A DNA stretch of 51,034 nucleotides, from assembly GCA_903938445.1 (NCBI GenBank), contig CAJADG010000037.1, positions 1 through 51,034 on the forward strand. Direction: 5' to 3'. The notes below the pieces were generated by a model that ran no database searches, was not told where the DNA came from, and saw nothing but the letters and a program-made list of their open reading frames with translations. Made by a program: the position numbers and the translations under genes. Each line of letters starts with the position of its first letter. Position 1 is the stretch's first letter. The DNA is from an uncultured Bacteroidota bacterium. Lineage in GTDB: Bacteria; Bacteroidota; Bacteroidia; Chitinophagales; Chitinophagaceae. This document shows, piece by piece, positions 19,727 to 28,872 of this stretch.

Positions 19727-20914
19727 ATGAACCTATCTTTTGACAATACACAAAATGCATTTGCATATAAGAGTACCGCTGATTTAAAAAGAGCGAAATT
19801 TTTAATTAGTGCCATACAAAGTCCAATAATGGTTACCCTTGCCACCAAGGCCACACCCATTTTAATGAAATTGGGTTTACCTATCAATGGTTTATTAAGA
19901 AACACTGTTTTTAAACAATTTGTTGGTGGAGAAACTTTAGAGGAATCTGCAAGGGTAGCAAAATTATTAAGCTCCTATGGTGTGCAAGTAATTTTAGATT
20001 ATGGTGTTGAAGCAAAAGAGGGAGAGGCAAATTTTGATGATGTAACAGAGCATATTATAGAGGCCATTGATTTTGCGTCTACACAAAGCAATATTCCTTT
20101 CATAAGTGTGAAACTTACTGGTGTAGCGAGTCATATTTTATTAGAACATTTAAATGATGCCCCAAGATTAAGAAGTGGGATTCATGATAGTGAGTCGGAT
20201 AACGCAGCATGGCAAAGGGTTAGAGAGCGTATGTATGCAATTTGTGATGTGGCACAAGAAAAAGGAGTAGGTATTTTAATGGATGCTGAAGAAACCTGGA
20301 TTCAAGATCCCATTGATAGATTAGCGATTGAATTAATGGGTGTTTACAATAAAGAAAAAGCAGTTGTTTACAATACGTATCAATTGTATCGAAATGATCG
20401 TTTAAGTTTTTTACAACTATCACATCGTATTGCAAAAGAGCAAGGTTTTTTATTAGGTGCAAAATTGGTACGCGGTGCGTATATGGAAAAAGAAAGAGCA
20501 CGTGCTCAACAAATGGGCTATCCTTCACCAATACATGTTGACAAAGCTGCTACTGATAAAGACTTTGATGCTGCAGCAAAATATTGCATTGAAAATATAG
20601 ATTCCATATCATTATTATTAGCATCTCATAATGAACAAAGTAATATTCAAATTGCTGATGAAATGGCAAGATTGAATTTTTCTAATGACTTTAAGCATAT
20701 TCATTTTTCTCAACTATATGGTATGGGAGATCATATCACTTTTAACATGGCGGTTAAGGGTTACAATGTAAGCAAGTATCTTCCTTTTGGTCCTATTAGT
20801 GAAGTGATCCCGTATTTAATGCGTCGTGCCGAGGAAAACAGCAGTGTGAATGGTCAAACTAATAAGGAATTGGTGATGATAAAAAGTGAATTAGCCAGAA
20901 GAAAAGGTAAATAA
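19727..20914 (+). CDS. Proline dehydrogenase (FAD-dependent)
   Basis: This 395-residue monofunctional PRODH oxidises proline to pyrroline-5-carboxylate. The TIM-barrel motifs are SVKLTGVAS near 124, LMDAEETW near 184, [14 protein letters not shown] near 247 (FAD and substrate contacts, including the conserved RGAY and E-R pair), LLASHNEQS near 298 and the late FAD-loop [21 protein letters not shown] near 350. It is not fused to an aldehyde dehydrogenase. The partner that finishes glutamate formation is not in the window. It stands alone, with about 90 nt before each neighbour. Confidence 0.94.
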   Translation: MNLSFDNTQNAFAYKSTADLKRAKFLISAIQSPIMVTLATKATPILMKLGLPINGLLRNTVFKQFVGGETLEESARVAKLLSSYGVQVILDYGVEAKEGEANFDDVTEHIIEAIDFASTQSNIPFISVKLTGVASHILLEHLNDAPRLRSGIHDSESDNAAWQRVRERMYAICDVAQEKGVGILMDAEETWIQDPIDRLAIELMGVYNKEKAVVYNTYQLYRNDRLSFLQLSHRIAKEQGFLLGAKLVRGAYMEKERARAQQMGYPSPIHVDKAATDKDFDAAAKYCIENIDSISLLLASHNEQSNIQIADEMARLNFSNDFKHIHFSQLYGMGDHITFNMAVKGYNVSKYLPFGPISEVIPYLMRRAEENSSVNGQTNKELVMIKSELARRKGK

Positions 20915-20999
20915 TTGCCATTTCATTTTATTTTTCACAGCTTCTCCCCATCATTTTAAAAATTTTACGAGTTCAGCAGCAATGGTTGTAAATTGCAGC

Positions 21000-21794
21000 A
21001 TGCAACAATATTTGACTTTATTACAACATATTTTAAAAGAAGGCACGCAAAAAACAGACCGTACCGGTACAGGTACCAAAAGCTGTTTTGGATATCAGAT
21101 GCGTTTTAATTTAGCCGATGGTTTCCCATTAGTAACCACCAAAAAAGTACATTTAAAAAGTATTATTTATGAATTGCTTTGGTTTTTAAATGGCGACACA
21201 AATATCAAATATTTGAAAGATAATGGAGTGCGTATCTGGGATGAGTGGGCAGATGCCAATGGTGATTTAGGTCCTGTTTATGGAAAGCAATGGAGAAGTT
21301 GGGAGGGAGCTGATGGAGTTGTTGTGGATCAAATTACAGAATTGATTGAGCAGATTAAAAAAACACCAGACAGTCGAAGATTAATTGTAAGTGCTTGGAA
21401 TGTGGGTGACTTAAAAAAGATGGCTTTAATGCCATGCCATAATATGTTTCAGTTTTATGTAGCAGATGGTAAATTAAGTTGTCAATTGTATCAGCGTAGT
21501 GCAGACGTATTTTTGGGAGTACCTTTTAATATTGCTTCCTATGCCTTATTGACAATGATGATTGCGCAAGTTTGTGGTTTAGAATATGGTGATTTTGTAC
21601 ATAGTTTTGGGGACGTGCATTTATATAACAATCACTTTGAACAAGCTGAATTGCAATTGTCAAGAACTCCATTCCCTTTGCCTACTATGAAAATTAATCC
21701 TCAGGTGAAAGATATTTTCTCCTTTAAGTTTGAGGATTTTACTTTAGAAAATTACGAATGTCATCCAGGTATTAAAGCGCCTGTGGCTGTATAA
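21000..21794 (+). CDS. thyA: Thymidylate synthase
   Basis: At 264 residues this is the same length as E. coli ThyA, and it makes dTMP from dUMP with methylenetetrahydrofolate. The nucleophile is Cys146 in [10 protein letters not shown], with TDRTGTGT near 19-26, the dUMP-binding [19 protein letters not shown] near 163-181, and HLYNNH near 207. The ATG at 21000 (MQQYLTLL) matches the family. An in-frame ATG six codons earlier is possible. It is followed 11 nt later by folA, which regenerates tetrahydrofolate from the dihydrofolate ThyA releases. Confidence 0.98.
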   Translation: MQQYLTLLQHILKEGTQKTDRTGTGTKSCFGYQMRFNLADGFPLVTTKKVHLKSIIYELLWFLNGDTNIKYLKDNGVRIWDEWADANGDLGPVYGKQWRSWEGADGVVVDQITELIEQIKKTPDSRRLIVSAWNVGDLKKMALMPCHNMFQFYVADGKLSCQLYQRSADVFLGVPFNIASYALLTMMIAQVCGLEYGDFVHSFGDVHLYNNHFEQAELQLSRTPFPLPTMKINPQVKDIFSFKFEDFTLENYECHPGIKAPVAV

Positions 21795-21805
21795 TAAATT
21801 AACGA

Positions 21806-22297
21806 ATGAATATAACCCTAGTAGTTGCTGCCTCAGAGAATAATGCCATTGGTAAAGACAACCAATTATTATGGCATTTGCCAAAGGACATGCGCTTTTT
21901 TAAAAATACTACATGGGCTTTGCCAATTGTTATGGGGCGTAAAACATTTGAGTCAATGGGGAGTAGATTATTGCCAGGTAGACTCAATATCATATTAACC
22001 CATCAAAAGAATTTAGTGATTGACGGCGCTCAAGTGGTAAACACTTTGGAAGAAGCAATCGCATTGGCAACTCAAAAAGATTACAAAGAATTAATGGTGA
22101 TTGGGGGTGGTCAAATTTATGAAATGGCTTTGCCGGTTGCCAATAAAGTTTGGTTAACCCGCGTGCACACTAAAATTGATGGCGATACTTTTTTTCCTAA
22201 CTTAGGAACTGAGTGGCACAAACATACCATTGAATCACATCATGCCGATGAAAAACATGCATTCGATTTTGATTTTGAATGTTGGCAAAGAAAATAA
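21806..22297 (+). CDS. folA: Dihydrofolate reductase
   Basis: This 163-residue protein is a DHFR, with the N-terminal strand ITLVVAASENNAIGKDNQLLWHLPKDM (Trp and the Asp of PKDM in the folate pocket), PIVMGRKTFESMG near 40-53 (NADPH binding), LPGRLNIILT near 55-64 and VIGGGQIYEMALP near 98-110. It reduces dihydrofolate with NADPH and is coupled with thyA just upstream. The methyltransferase gene starts 3 nt after its stop, so the cluster is one operon. Confidence 0.98.
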   Translation: MNITLVVAASENNAIGKDNQLLWHLPKDMRFFKNTTWALPIVMGRKTFESMGSRLLPGRLNIILTHQKNLVIDGAQVVNTLEEAIALATQKDYKELMVIGGGQIYEMALPVANKVWLTRVHTKIDGDTFFPNLGTEWHKHTIESHHADEKHAFDFDFECWQRK

Positions 22298-22300
22298 TTT

Positions 22301-23098
22301 ATGTATTCATCGCTAACCCTGCTCAAAAAATATTTTCAATATCTACTGAAAGCGTCTAATGGAAAAGGACACGGGGTTCATTCACCGTTTGTATATACTT
22401 TCATTAGAGAAGTACTTCATAAAAAAGCGAATCATTCCTTATTTCAAACTATTGAAAATCGCCGCGCTCAATTTCTTGCAAATAATTCCATGATTCAAGT
22501 ATGGGATAGAGGTGCAGGATCAAGACAAACGGCAAGTGCGCAAAGAAGTATTCGTTCCATTGCTAAAGCTGCATTAAAGCCCAAAAAGTACAGTCAGCTA
22601 TTACATAAAATAATTGCATATTATCAGCCGGATCAAATATTGGAAATGGGGACTTCATTGGGTATCACCACCTGTTATTTGGCTGCTGCAAATTCCAAAG
22701 CAAATATTGTTACCATGGAAGGAGCGCCAAGTGTTGCGGAAGTGGCTAAAGAAACTTTTAAAGAAATGGGGTTGCCTAATATTGAAGTTATGGAAGGTGA
22801 TTTTGAACAATCACTACCTCAATATTTAACAACAATAAATTCGATTGGCGTTGCTTATATAGATGGCAATCATAAATACTTGCCAACAATTCAATATTTC
22901 GAAAGTTTGATAAAGCAATCAAATGATGATTCAATTTTGATTTTTGACGATATTCATTGGAGTGCCGAAATGGAAAAGGCATGGGAAGAAATAAAAAAAC
23001 ACGAAGCAGTTACTTTAACCATTGATTTATTTTTTATTGGATTGGTATTTGTGAGAAAAGCACAAAAAGAAAAAGAACATTTTATTATAAGATATTAA
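22301..23098 (+). CDS. Class I SAM-dependent methyltransferase
   Basis: This 265-residue Rossmann-fold methyltransferase has SAM motif I ILEMGTSLGITTCYLA near 110-125, an acidic post-I residue in VTMEGAP near 137, and motif IV AYIDGNHKYLPT near 185. The N-terminal GKGHGVHSPFVYTFIREVL is typical of a Bacteroidota family of unknown substrate. The pattern resembles O-methyltransferases, but I cannot name the target. It lies inside the thyA-folA cluster, with 3 nt before and 11 nt after it, so it is co-transcribed with folate and RNA-modification genes. Confidence 0.85.
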   Translation: MYSSLTLLKKYFQYLLKASNGKGHGVHSPFVYTFIREVLHKKANHSLFQTIENRRAQFLANNSMIQVWDRGAGSRQTASAQRSIRSIAKAALKPKKYSQLLHKIIAYYQPDQILEMGTSLGITTCYLAAANSKANIVTMEGAPSVAEVAKETFKEMGLPNIEVMEGDFEQSLPQYLTTINSIGVAYIDGNHKYLPTIQYFESLIKQSNDDSILIFDDIHWSAEMEKAWEEIKKHEAVTLTIDLFFIGLVFVRKAQKEKEHFIIRY

Positions 23099-23109
23099 TA
23101 TAAGAAACA

Positions 23110-24471
23110 TTGTTACCTGAATCATTTTTAAACTCATTGCAAGGCTTGCCTGGATTTGACAAGGAAAGTTTTATACGCGTGCATGAGCAAGGCGAACAAG
23201 TAACATCTTTAAGGCTGAATCCAGCCAAACCAATTGATAATTCGGCACATACTTTTTTAAATAATACCAGTTCCATTCCTTGGTGTAACAATGGATATTA
23301 TTTATCTGAACGACCTTCATTTGTAATGGATCCTTTATGGCATGCTGGTGCATACTATGTACAAGAAGCCAGTAGTATGTTTGTTCAATACATTTTAAAT
23401 GAATTAGTTCCAGATACAAAAGGGAAAATTGCATTAGACTTATGTGCCGCACCTGGTGGAAAGTCTACTTTAATGGCGAGTCATTTTAAACAAGGATTGG
23501 TGGTTGCTAATGAAACCATTAAATCACGTAATGCCATATTGGTGGAGAATATTACTAAGTGGGGAACCGATCAGGTGGTAGTGACGCAAAATGATCCATC
23601 TCATTTTAAATCCCTTCCGCAGTTTTTTGATCTCATATTAATTGACGCGCCTTGTAGCGGTAGTGGTTTGTTTAGAAAAGATCCTGCTGCTATTGAAGAG
23701 TGGAGTATGGATAGTGTTCAACATTGTAGTACGAGGCAAACTAGAATTTTAGAGGAAAGTTTAGATGCATTAAAAGAAGGGGGCTATCTCATTTATTCAA
23801 CATGTTCTTATTCATTTGAAGAAGATGAGCAAATGATGGATTTTATAGCATCTATGCCCGGCATGCAAAATATTAAAATAGAACCACCAGTCGAATGGAA
23901 TATTGTAACCTGTGAAAGTCCCAATCATCATTCAACTGGATTTAGGTTTTATCCAAATAAATTAAAAGGGGAAGGATTTTTTGTTACCGTTTTTCAAAAA
24001 CAAACTTCATTGGTTGGAGGATATTATACAGCTGATTTTAAATGGAATGCTATTTCAAAACAAGAGCATGCGGTTTTGTCAACGCATCAATTAATATCTG
24101 AAGCCTATACCTATATTAGCCATCAAAATACTTTGCTTGCTATTCCAAGTCATTTCGAAATGCAAATCAAAGCCTTATTAAAAAATCTCTATGTAAAAAA
24201 GTTGGGGTTAGACATGGGGGAGATTAAAGGCAAGGATTTAATTCCGGCACATGCTTTGGCAATGAGTAGTTGGGAAAATCTCCCTTATGGTAGGGTAGAA
24301 GTTGACCTTGCAACTGCTTTGCAATATTTAAGAAGGGCCGACTTGGTTTTGGAGGGAGAAAAGGGCTGGCAGGCCATTTGTTATCAAAATATACGTCTAG
24401 GATGGGCTAAACTGCTTCCGAATAGGACCAATAATTATTATCCCACCGAATGGAGAATCTTGAAATACTAG
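23110..24471 (+). CDS. RsmF-like RNA m5C methyltransferase (NOL1/NOP2/Sun family)
   Basis: This 453-residue rRNA cytosine-C5 methyltransferase has SAM motif I ALDLCAAPGGKST near 112-124, motif IV LIDAPCSGSGLFRKDP near 180-195 and motif VI YSTCSYSFEEDE near 229-240. The two cysteines (in APCSG and STCSYS) are the release and nucleophile residues of this family. A C-terminal PUA-like part (about 370-453) ends RLGWAKLLPNRTNNYYP. The frame opens at a TTG (23110), 11 nt after the previous stop. No closer ATG exists in frame near the conserved start, so TTG is accepted. The best match is RsmF (16S C1407), but target choice is inference. Confidence 0.9.
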   Translation: MLPESFLNSLQGLPGFDKESFIRVHEQGEQVTSLRLNPAKPIDNSAHTFLNNTSSIPWCNNGYYLSERPSFVMDPLWHAGAYYVQEASSMFVQYILNELVPDTKGKIALDLCAAPGGKSTLMASHFKQGLVVANETIKSRNAILVENITKWGTDQVVVTQNDPSHFKSLPQFFDLILIDAPCSGSGLFRKDPAAIEEWSMDSVQHCSTRQTRILEESLDALKEGGYLIYSTCSYSFEEDEQMMDFIASMPGMQNIKIEPPVEWNIVTCESPNHHSTGFRFYPNKLKGEGFFVTVFQKQTSLVGGYYTADFKWNAISKQEHAVLSTHQLISEAYTYISHQNTLLAIPSHFEMQIKALLKNLYVKKLGLDMGEIKGKDLIPAHALAMSSWENLPYGRVEVDLATALQYLRRADLVLEGEKGWQAICYQNIRLGWAKLLPNRTNNYYPTEWRILKY

Positions 24472-24541
24472 CTTTTATATATTTCAATTATTATTAATAT
24501 ATTTATTCGCTTTTTCACTTTTTCTTTGCATTTCAATTTTG

Positions 24542-24549
24542 TACCTTTG
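24542..24549 (+). promoter_or_regulatory. -7 promoter box TACCTTTG of the DPBB gene
   Basis: An exact TAnnTTTG match followed by TGTCC and the ATG, so transcription should start at or within a base or two of the start codon. A TTTG lies at 24525-24528, but the spacing (13 nt) is too short for a standard -33 element. Confidence 0.6.
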
Positions 24550-24554
24550 TGTCC

Positions 24555-25205
24555 ATGTTTAAAAGATGCATCTTATTATTGATTGTTCTTATTGGCGTAT
24601 TAGCCAGTGGGTCTGCCTATGCAAAAAATGGCAAGGGTGGAAAGCATTCAGTACATGCTTCTAAAACGGCTAGCCATAGTTCATCTAGCAAAAAAGGGAA
24701 ACATATTGTTCGTGGACGTGGAAGAAAAAAGGGGCATTTGCCGGTGGATATTAAGAGCGAAACAGTCGTGACTACCGATACTAATGGTACAAAAGTGATT
24801 AGTAATTCAAAACAAATGATTGCTAATAATACAGAGAAAAATAGAATTGCCGATAGCACGCATAAAGCAAGTTTCCAAAATAATTTAAAGGAAGATAAAG
24901 AAGGATATTTCGCATCTATGTTTGCCACAAAAGCAAAAGTGTCTACTTTTCAAACATTGGAAGGTACTGCAGCTGTTTTCAAAAGCATGAGTGGTTGGGA
25001 TGATAAAAAGTTTTATGTGTTAACCAATTTATTACCTATTGGTACAATTGTAAGAATCACTACTCCAGATTTAAAAAGTATTTGTGCTAAAGTAATTAAT
25101 GCTTTGCCTGAAATGGGAAATGCAGTGCAATATCGTTTAAATGATGCTGCGGCTGCTATCTTAGGAATCAATAATAAAACATTCCCTGTTTCTGTTACCT
25201 ATTAA
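24555..25205 (+). CDS. Secreted protein with RlpA-like double-psi beta-barrel domain
   Basis: This 216-residue protein starts with a signal peptide (MFKRCILLLIVLIGVLASGSAYA, cleaved near residue 23). A basic low-complexity region rich in Lys, Gly, Ser and His follows (about 24-65), then a linker. The C-terminal domain (about 130-216) has the RlpA-type pattern FYVLTNLLPIGTIVRIT, AKVINALPEM and LNDAAAAILGI. RlpA proteins bind or cleave peptidoglycan at the septum. The catalytic Asp and His are not obvious here, so a binding role is as likely. The ATG at 24555 gives a proper signal peptide. A GTG two codons earlier overlaps the -7 box. The mRNA may be leaderless. Confidence 0.7.
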   Translation: MFKRCILLLIVLIGVLASGSAYAKNGKGGKHSVHASKTASHSSSSKKGKHIVRGRGRKKGHLPVDIKSETVVTTDTNGTKVISNSKQMIANNTEKNRIADSTHKASFQNNLKEDKEGYFASMFATKAKVSTFQTLEGTAAVFKSMSGWDDKKFYVLTNLLPIGTIVRITTPDLKSICAKVINALPEMGNAVQYRLNDAAAAILGINNKTFPVSVTY

Positions 25206-25237
25206 TTATTAGGTAATTCATTTTTTAATTTTTATTT

Positions 25238-25936
25238 ATGAAGTGTAAAATTTGTGCAAGCCTTTTTGCATTGGCTATTTTTTTTGTTAGTTGTGCGCAA
25301 CAAAATACAAGTGTGAAAACCATTGCTGCGCAAGCGTATATGCTTGAAATTGAAAAGCAGGGTGTGCAAATATTAGATGTTAGAACAGCGGGAGAATATC
25401 AAGGGGGTCATATAAAAAATGCATTGCAAGCCAATTGGAATGATCGTAGTGAATTTGAAAAACGTACCCAGCATTTAGATAAAAAAACAATGGTGTATGT
25501 GTATTGTCAAGCTGGTGGTCGTAGTGCTGCTGCAGCTGCTTATTTAACTGAAAAAGGGTTCAATGTTGTGAATTTGGAAGGAGGTATGAGCAATTGGAAA
25601 ATCAACAATTTGCCTGTAGAAGGCAATGCCAATGCGATTCAAATGCGTGTGGAAGATTTTGAATCCGTACTATCAAAAAATAATTTAGTCTTAGTGGATA
25701 TTGGAGCTACCTGGTGTCCCCCTTGTCGTAAAATGATTCCTACAGTGGAACAAATTAAAAAGGAATATTCGACTAGGTTATATTTTTTATCAGTTGATGG
25801 AGGTGTTGACATTGACCTGATGAAACATTTGCAATTTCAAGAATTACCAACTTTCATTGTTTTCAAAAATGGAAAAGAAATTTGGAGAAAGGTTGGGATC
25901 GTTACTGCGGATGAATTCAGAAAAGCTATTAATTAA
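25238..25936 (+). CDS. Rhodanese-thioredoxin fusion lipoprotein
   Basis: This 232-residue protein has a lipoprotein signal (FFVSC, lipid on Cys19). Residues 30-125 form a rhodanese domain, with ILDVRTAGEYQGGHIKNAL and the active-site loop VYCQAGGRSA (Cys near 90). Residues 130-232 form a thioredoxin domain with ATWCPPCRKM (CPPC near 160-163) and the cis-Pro in ELPTF. It is therefore anchored outside the cytoplasm with a sulfur-transfer site and a dithiol redox site in one chain. A role in periplasmic sulfane sulfur or disulfide handling is inferred. It follows the DPBB gene by 32 nt and may share its transcript, and it is convergent with fmt, one base apart. Confidence 0.88.
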   Translation: MKCKICASLFALAIFFVSCAQQNTSVKTIAAQAYMLEIEKQGVQILDVRTAGEYQGGHIKNALQANWNDRSEFEKRTQHLDKKTMVYVYCQAGGRSAAAAAYLTEKGFNVVNLEGGMSNWKINNLPVEGNANAIQMRVEDFESVLSKNNLVLVDIGATWCPPCRKMIPTVEQIKKEYSTRLYFLSVDGGVDIDLMKHLQFQELPTFIVFKNGKEIWRKVGIVTADEFRKAIN

Positions 25937-25937
25937 T

Positions 25938-26870
25938 TTATGGTTTTCTGTAGCCTCTTAAAAAATCCTCAATCGCCATTCTCTTTTTGCCTTCCCATTG
26001 GATATCATTCAGTATAAGATATCCATCCTTACAAGCAAATTTTGCTATAGTTTTTCCATCGGTTATAAAGCTGCCAACAGGTTCCGTTGGTATTTCTTTG
26101 CTAATGGTAGTGCTGTATAATTTAACAATCTTGCCGTCAACTTTTGTAATAGCACCAGGGAATGGAGCCAACCCGCGTACATGGTTATGTATGGTTTGCA
26201 CGTCTTTTTCAAAATCTATTTCGCAATCTTTTGTAAATATTTTAGGCGCGTGTTTTATATCCGCTTCATCAAGTACATCTGATTGAGGAACCGATTTAAT
26301 ATTGCCTTGAATTAAGCCATTTAATGTTTTGACTAGTAAATGGGCGCCAACCATCATCATTTTATCATGTAACTCACCGGCGGTCATATTTGCGGTGATT
26401 GCAATACGGTCTTGCAATAAAATATCTCCTGTATCAATAGCATGTTGTAATTGGAAAGTGGTTACCCCGGTTTCGGATTCTCCGTTCATGATGGCCCAAT
26501 TAATGGGGGCTGCTCCTCGGTATTGAGGAAGTATGGATCCATGCACATTTAAAGTGCCCATGGGAGGGAAAGACCATATTTTTTCGGGCAACATTCTAAA
26601 AGCCACCACTATTTGTAAATCGGGCTCCCAAGCAGATAAGGCTTCAAAAAACTCAGGAGATTTTAATTTTTCGGGTTGTAATAAAGGTAAATTATGGGCA
26701 AGAGCGAATTGTTTTACTGCACTTTGTTGTAGCTGCATGCCTCTGCCACCGGGTTTATCAGGAGCTGTCACCACACCAACCACATTCATTTTAGCTTCCA
26801 ATAGTGCATTTAAAGACGCTACGGCAAAAGCCGGTGTTCCCATAAAAACAATTCTAGGTTTTTTGTCCAT
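25938..26870 (-). CDS. fmt: Methionyl-tRNA formyltransferase
   Basis: This 310-residue enzyme formylates initiator Met-tRNA using 10-formyltetrahydrofolate. The N-terminal domain begins RIVFMGTPAFAVASLNAL. The catalytic block NVHGSILPQYRGAAPINWAI (near 108-127) carries the Asn-His pair, and the Asp of the active site lies in HAIDTGDILLQ near 143-153. The C-terminal OB-like domain ends EDFLRGYRK. The -7 box TAACTTTG ends 4 nt before its ATG, so its mRNA is predicted to be leaderless. That would be notable, since formylated initiator tRNA matters most for such mRNAs. It is divergent from the FKBP gene. Confidence 0.97.
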   Translation of the reverse strand: MDKKPRIVFMGTPAFAVASLNALLEAKMNVVGVVTAPDKPGGRGMQLQQSAVKQFALAHNLPLLQPEKLKSPEFFEALSAWEPDLQIVVAFRMLPEKIWSFPPMGTLNVHGSILPQYRGAAPINWAIMNGESETGVTTFQLQHAIDTGDILLQDRIAITANMTAGELHDKMMMVGAHLLVKTLNGLIQGNIKSVPQSDVLDEADIKHAPKIFTKDCEIDFEKDVQTIHNHVRGLAPFPGAITKVDGKIVKLYSTTISKEIPTEPVGSFITDGKTIAKFACKDGYLILNDIQWEGKKRMAIEDFLRGYRKP

Positions 26871-26874
26871 GGTG

Positions 26875-26882
26875 CAAAGTTA
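26875..26882 (-). promoter_or_regulatory. -7 promoter box TAACTTTG of fmt
   Basis: An exact TAnnTTTG match on the minus strand, then CACC and the fmt ATG. Back to back with the FKBP box, 20 nt away on the other strand. Confidence 0.6.
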
Positions 26883-26902
26883 GTTTATCTCCCATAATTA
26901 TG

Positions 26903-26910
26903 TACTTTTG
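26903..26910 (+). promoter_or_regulatory. -7 promoter box TACTTTTG of the FKBP gene
   Basis: An exact TAnnTTTG match 38 nt before the ATG at 26949, giving a leader of about 32 nt. No clear -33 TTTG. Confidence 0.5.
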
Positions 26911-26948
26911 CCCTTTGTGCCCTAGGCGCTTTATTTAAAAAATACAAT

Positions 26949-27404
26949 ATGCAACAAGTAACAAAAGGAGATACCATTCAAGTGCATTACCATGGTACTT
27001 TAACTAATGGCGAAGTTTTTGATTCTTCAACAGGCCGAGCACCATTGGAATTCGAAGTTGGAAGCGGGATGGTTATTCCTGGTTTTGATAACGGAGTTTT
27101 AGGAATGAAAGTAGGTGATAAAAAAACAATTAATATTCCATTTATGGAGGCTTATGGACCAAAACAAGCCGAAATGATTGTTGAATTCCCTAAAACACAA
27201 TTTCCTCCAGATTTAAATCCTGAGGTGGGTATGGCATTGACAATGAATAATGGTCAGGGTCAACAATTTCAAGTAAATGTGGTTGAAGTGAAAGAGGAAG
27301 TGGTTGTGTTAGATGCCAATCATCCTTTAGCTGGCCAGGATTTAACTTTTGATTTAGAATTGGTAAGCATCGACACACCTTCAAAAATCATCACTGAATT
27401 TTAG
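26949..27404 (+). CDS. FKBP-type peptidyl-prolyl isomerase (SlyD-like)
   Basis: This 151-residue cytosolic protein has the FKBP domain split by a chaperone insert, as in SlyD. The first FKBP part is GDTIQVHYHGTLTNGEVFDSS (near 7-27) and the active-site strand VIPGFDNGVLGMKVGDKK (near 44-61). The insert-in-flap region is about 70-120 (YGPKQAEMIVEFPKTQFP), and the chain returns with ANHPLAGQDLTFDLELV near 124-140. It lacks the His-rich metal-binding tail of E. coli SlyD. It is a prolyl isomerase and holdase for nascent proteins, and monocistronic with its own terminator. Confidence 0.93.
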   Translation: MQQVTKGDTIQVHYHGTLTNGEVFDSSTGRAPLEFEVGSGMVIPGFDNGVLGMKVGDKKTINIPFMEAYGPKQAEMIVEFPKTQFPPDLNPEVGMALTMNNGQGQQFQVNVVEVKEEVVVLDANHPLAGQDLTFDLELVSIDTPSKIITEF

Positions 27405-27473
27405 TTCGTAAAATTGAATTGTAAATGAATTATTTTAAGATAATACATTACAATCTATATTGAATAATTGCTT

Positions 27474-27505
27474 AAGGCGTTCCTAATTATAGGAGCGCTT
27501 TTTTT
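27474..27505 (+). terminator. Terminator after the FKBP gene
   Basis: AAG-G-CGTTCCT / AGGAGCGCTT forms a 10-bp stem with one bulged G and a 6-nt loop (AATTAT), then seven T. It lies 70 nt after the stop. Confidence 0.82.
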
Positions 27506-27583
27506 ATTCGAGAAATTCAAATTATCTTCAACCTTAATCGTCACAACATCGTTTAATAAATAACTAGTATCAATATTAAATTT

Positions 27584-28849
27584 ATGGAATTGAATAAATG
27601 GGAACTCGCTGAAAGATTTATGCGTTATGTGCGTATAGACACCCAAAGTGATCCTAATGCTACTTGTTTCCCTTCCACCGCAAAACAAAAAGATTTATCC
27701 AACTTATTGGTTAAGGAATTGCAAGCGATGGGTATTGTTGATGCGCAGCTGGATGAATTTGGTTATGTGATGGCAACAATTCCTTCAACTATTGCGGATG
27801 AAAAATTAAACGTAAGCGGAATTAAATTACCTGTGATTTGTTTTTGCGCCCATGTAGATACAGCACCTGACTGCTGTGGCACCCATGTACAGCCAATCCT
27901 TCATTCAGACTATAATGGGGCTCCTATAATTTTACCTGATGATCCCAATCAAATTATTACTAGCGAAGACTATCCGTATTTAAAAGAATTTATTGGAGCC
28001 GAAATTATCACAGCTTCCGGTAAAACATTGTTAGGAGCAGATGATAAAGCCGGAGTAACGATTATTATGGAGATGGCTAAATACTTGATGGAAAATAAAA
28101 ATATTCAACATGGTCCAGTCAAAATATTATTTACACCTGATGAAGAAGTAGGAAGAGGTACATATCATTTGGATTTGAAAAAATTAGGCGCAGATTATGG
28201 ATATACCTTAGATGGTGGTGAGTTGGGCAGTTTTGAGATGGAAACATTTAGTGCAGACTATCTAGTGTTGCAAATTGAAGGAGTCATTGCACACCCTGGT
28301 GCAGCGAAGGGTGTTATGCAAAATGCCATAAAAGTGGCTGGTGAAATATTAGCTGCCTTGCCAAAAACGGAATGGTGTCCAGAGTATACACAGGATAGAG
28401 AAGGGTTTATACATCCTAATCATATTGAAGGCGGTGCCGAAAAAGCCAGGATCGAATTTTTGGTACGTGATTTTGATACTCAAAAACTAAAAGCACATGC
28501 CGATAAGTTATTAAAAATTGCTGAAAACGTAATTGCTGAAAATCCTGATTTTTCAAAGGTGAAAGTAAATATGGAGGTGACAGAACAGTACCGAAATATG
28601 AGGGAAATTATTGACCAATATCCAGATATTGTTGAAAATGCAATTAGAGCGTATAAAAAGGCAGAGGTCAACCCAATCGTAAGTCCAATTAGAGGAGGAA
28701 CTGATGGAAGTAGAATGAGTTTTATGGGACTTCCTACTCCCAATATTTTTACAGGTATGCAGGCCATTCATAGTAAACATGAATGGATTGGTGTTAGAGA
28801 TATGGTAAAGGCTGTAGAAGTATTGGTGAATTTGGTAGAAATAATTTAA
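27584..28849 (+). CDS. pepT: Peptidase T (tripeptide aminopeptidase)
   Basis: This 421-residue M20 dizinc aminopeptidase releases the N-terminal residue from tripeptides in the cytosol. Metal and catalytic motifs are FCAHVDTAPD near 86-95, KTLLGADDKAGV near 147-158, TPDEEVGRGTYHLD near 185-198, YTLDGGELG near 206 and the C-terminal HSKHEWIGVRDM near 400. The N-terminal block ERFMRYVRIDTQSDP fits PepT. exbB begins 23 nt after the stop, so read-through into exbB/exbD is possible. Confidence 0.96.
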   Translation: MELNKWELAERFMRYVRIDTQSDPNATCFPSTAKQKDLSNLLVKELQAMGIVDAQLDEFGYVMATIPSTIADEKLNVSGIKLPVICFCAHVDTAPDCCGTHVQPILHSDYNGAPIILPDDPNQIITSEDYPYLKEFIGAEIITASGKTLLGADDKAGVTIIMEMAKYLMENKNIQHGPVKILFTPDEEVGRGTYHLDLKKLGADYGYTLDGGELGSFEMETFSADYLVLQIEGVIAHPGAAKGVMQNAIKVAGEILAALPKTEWCPEYTQDREGFIHPNHIEGGAEKARIEFLVRDFDTQKLKAHADKLLKIAENVIAENPDFSKVKVNMEVTEQYRNMREIIDQYPDIVENAIRAYKKAEVNPIVSPIRGGTDGSRMSFMGLPTPNIFTGMQAIHSKHEWIGVRDMVKAVEVLVNLVEII

Positions 28850-28872
28850 CTTTAAAAAATAAATTAAACGAT

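Noticed and set aside
26533..26883. Long antisense frames over fmt, recJ, gcvP, mrp and pepT
   Set aside because: All are complementary to well-identified genes and have no family-like composition or promoter.
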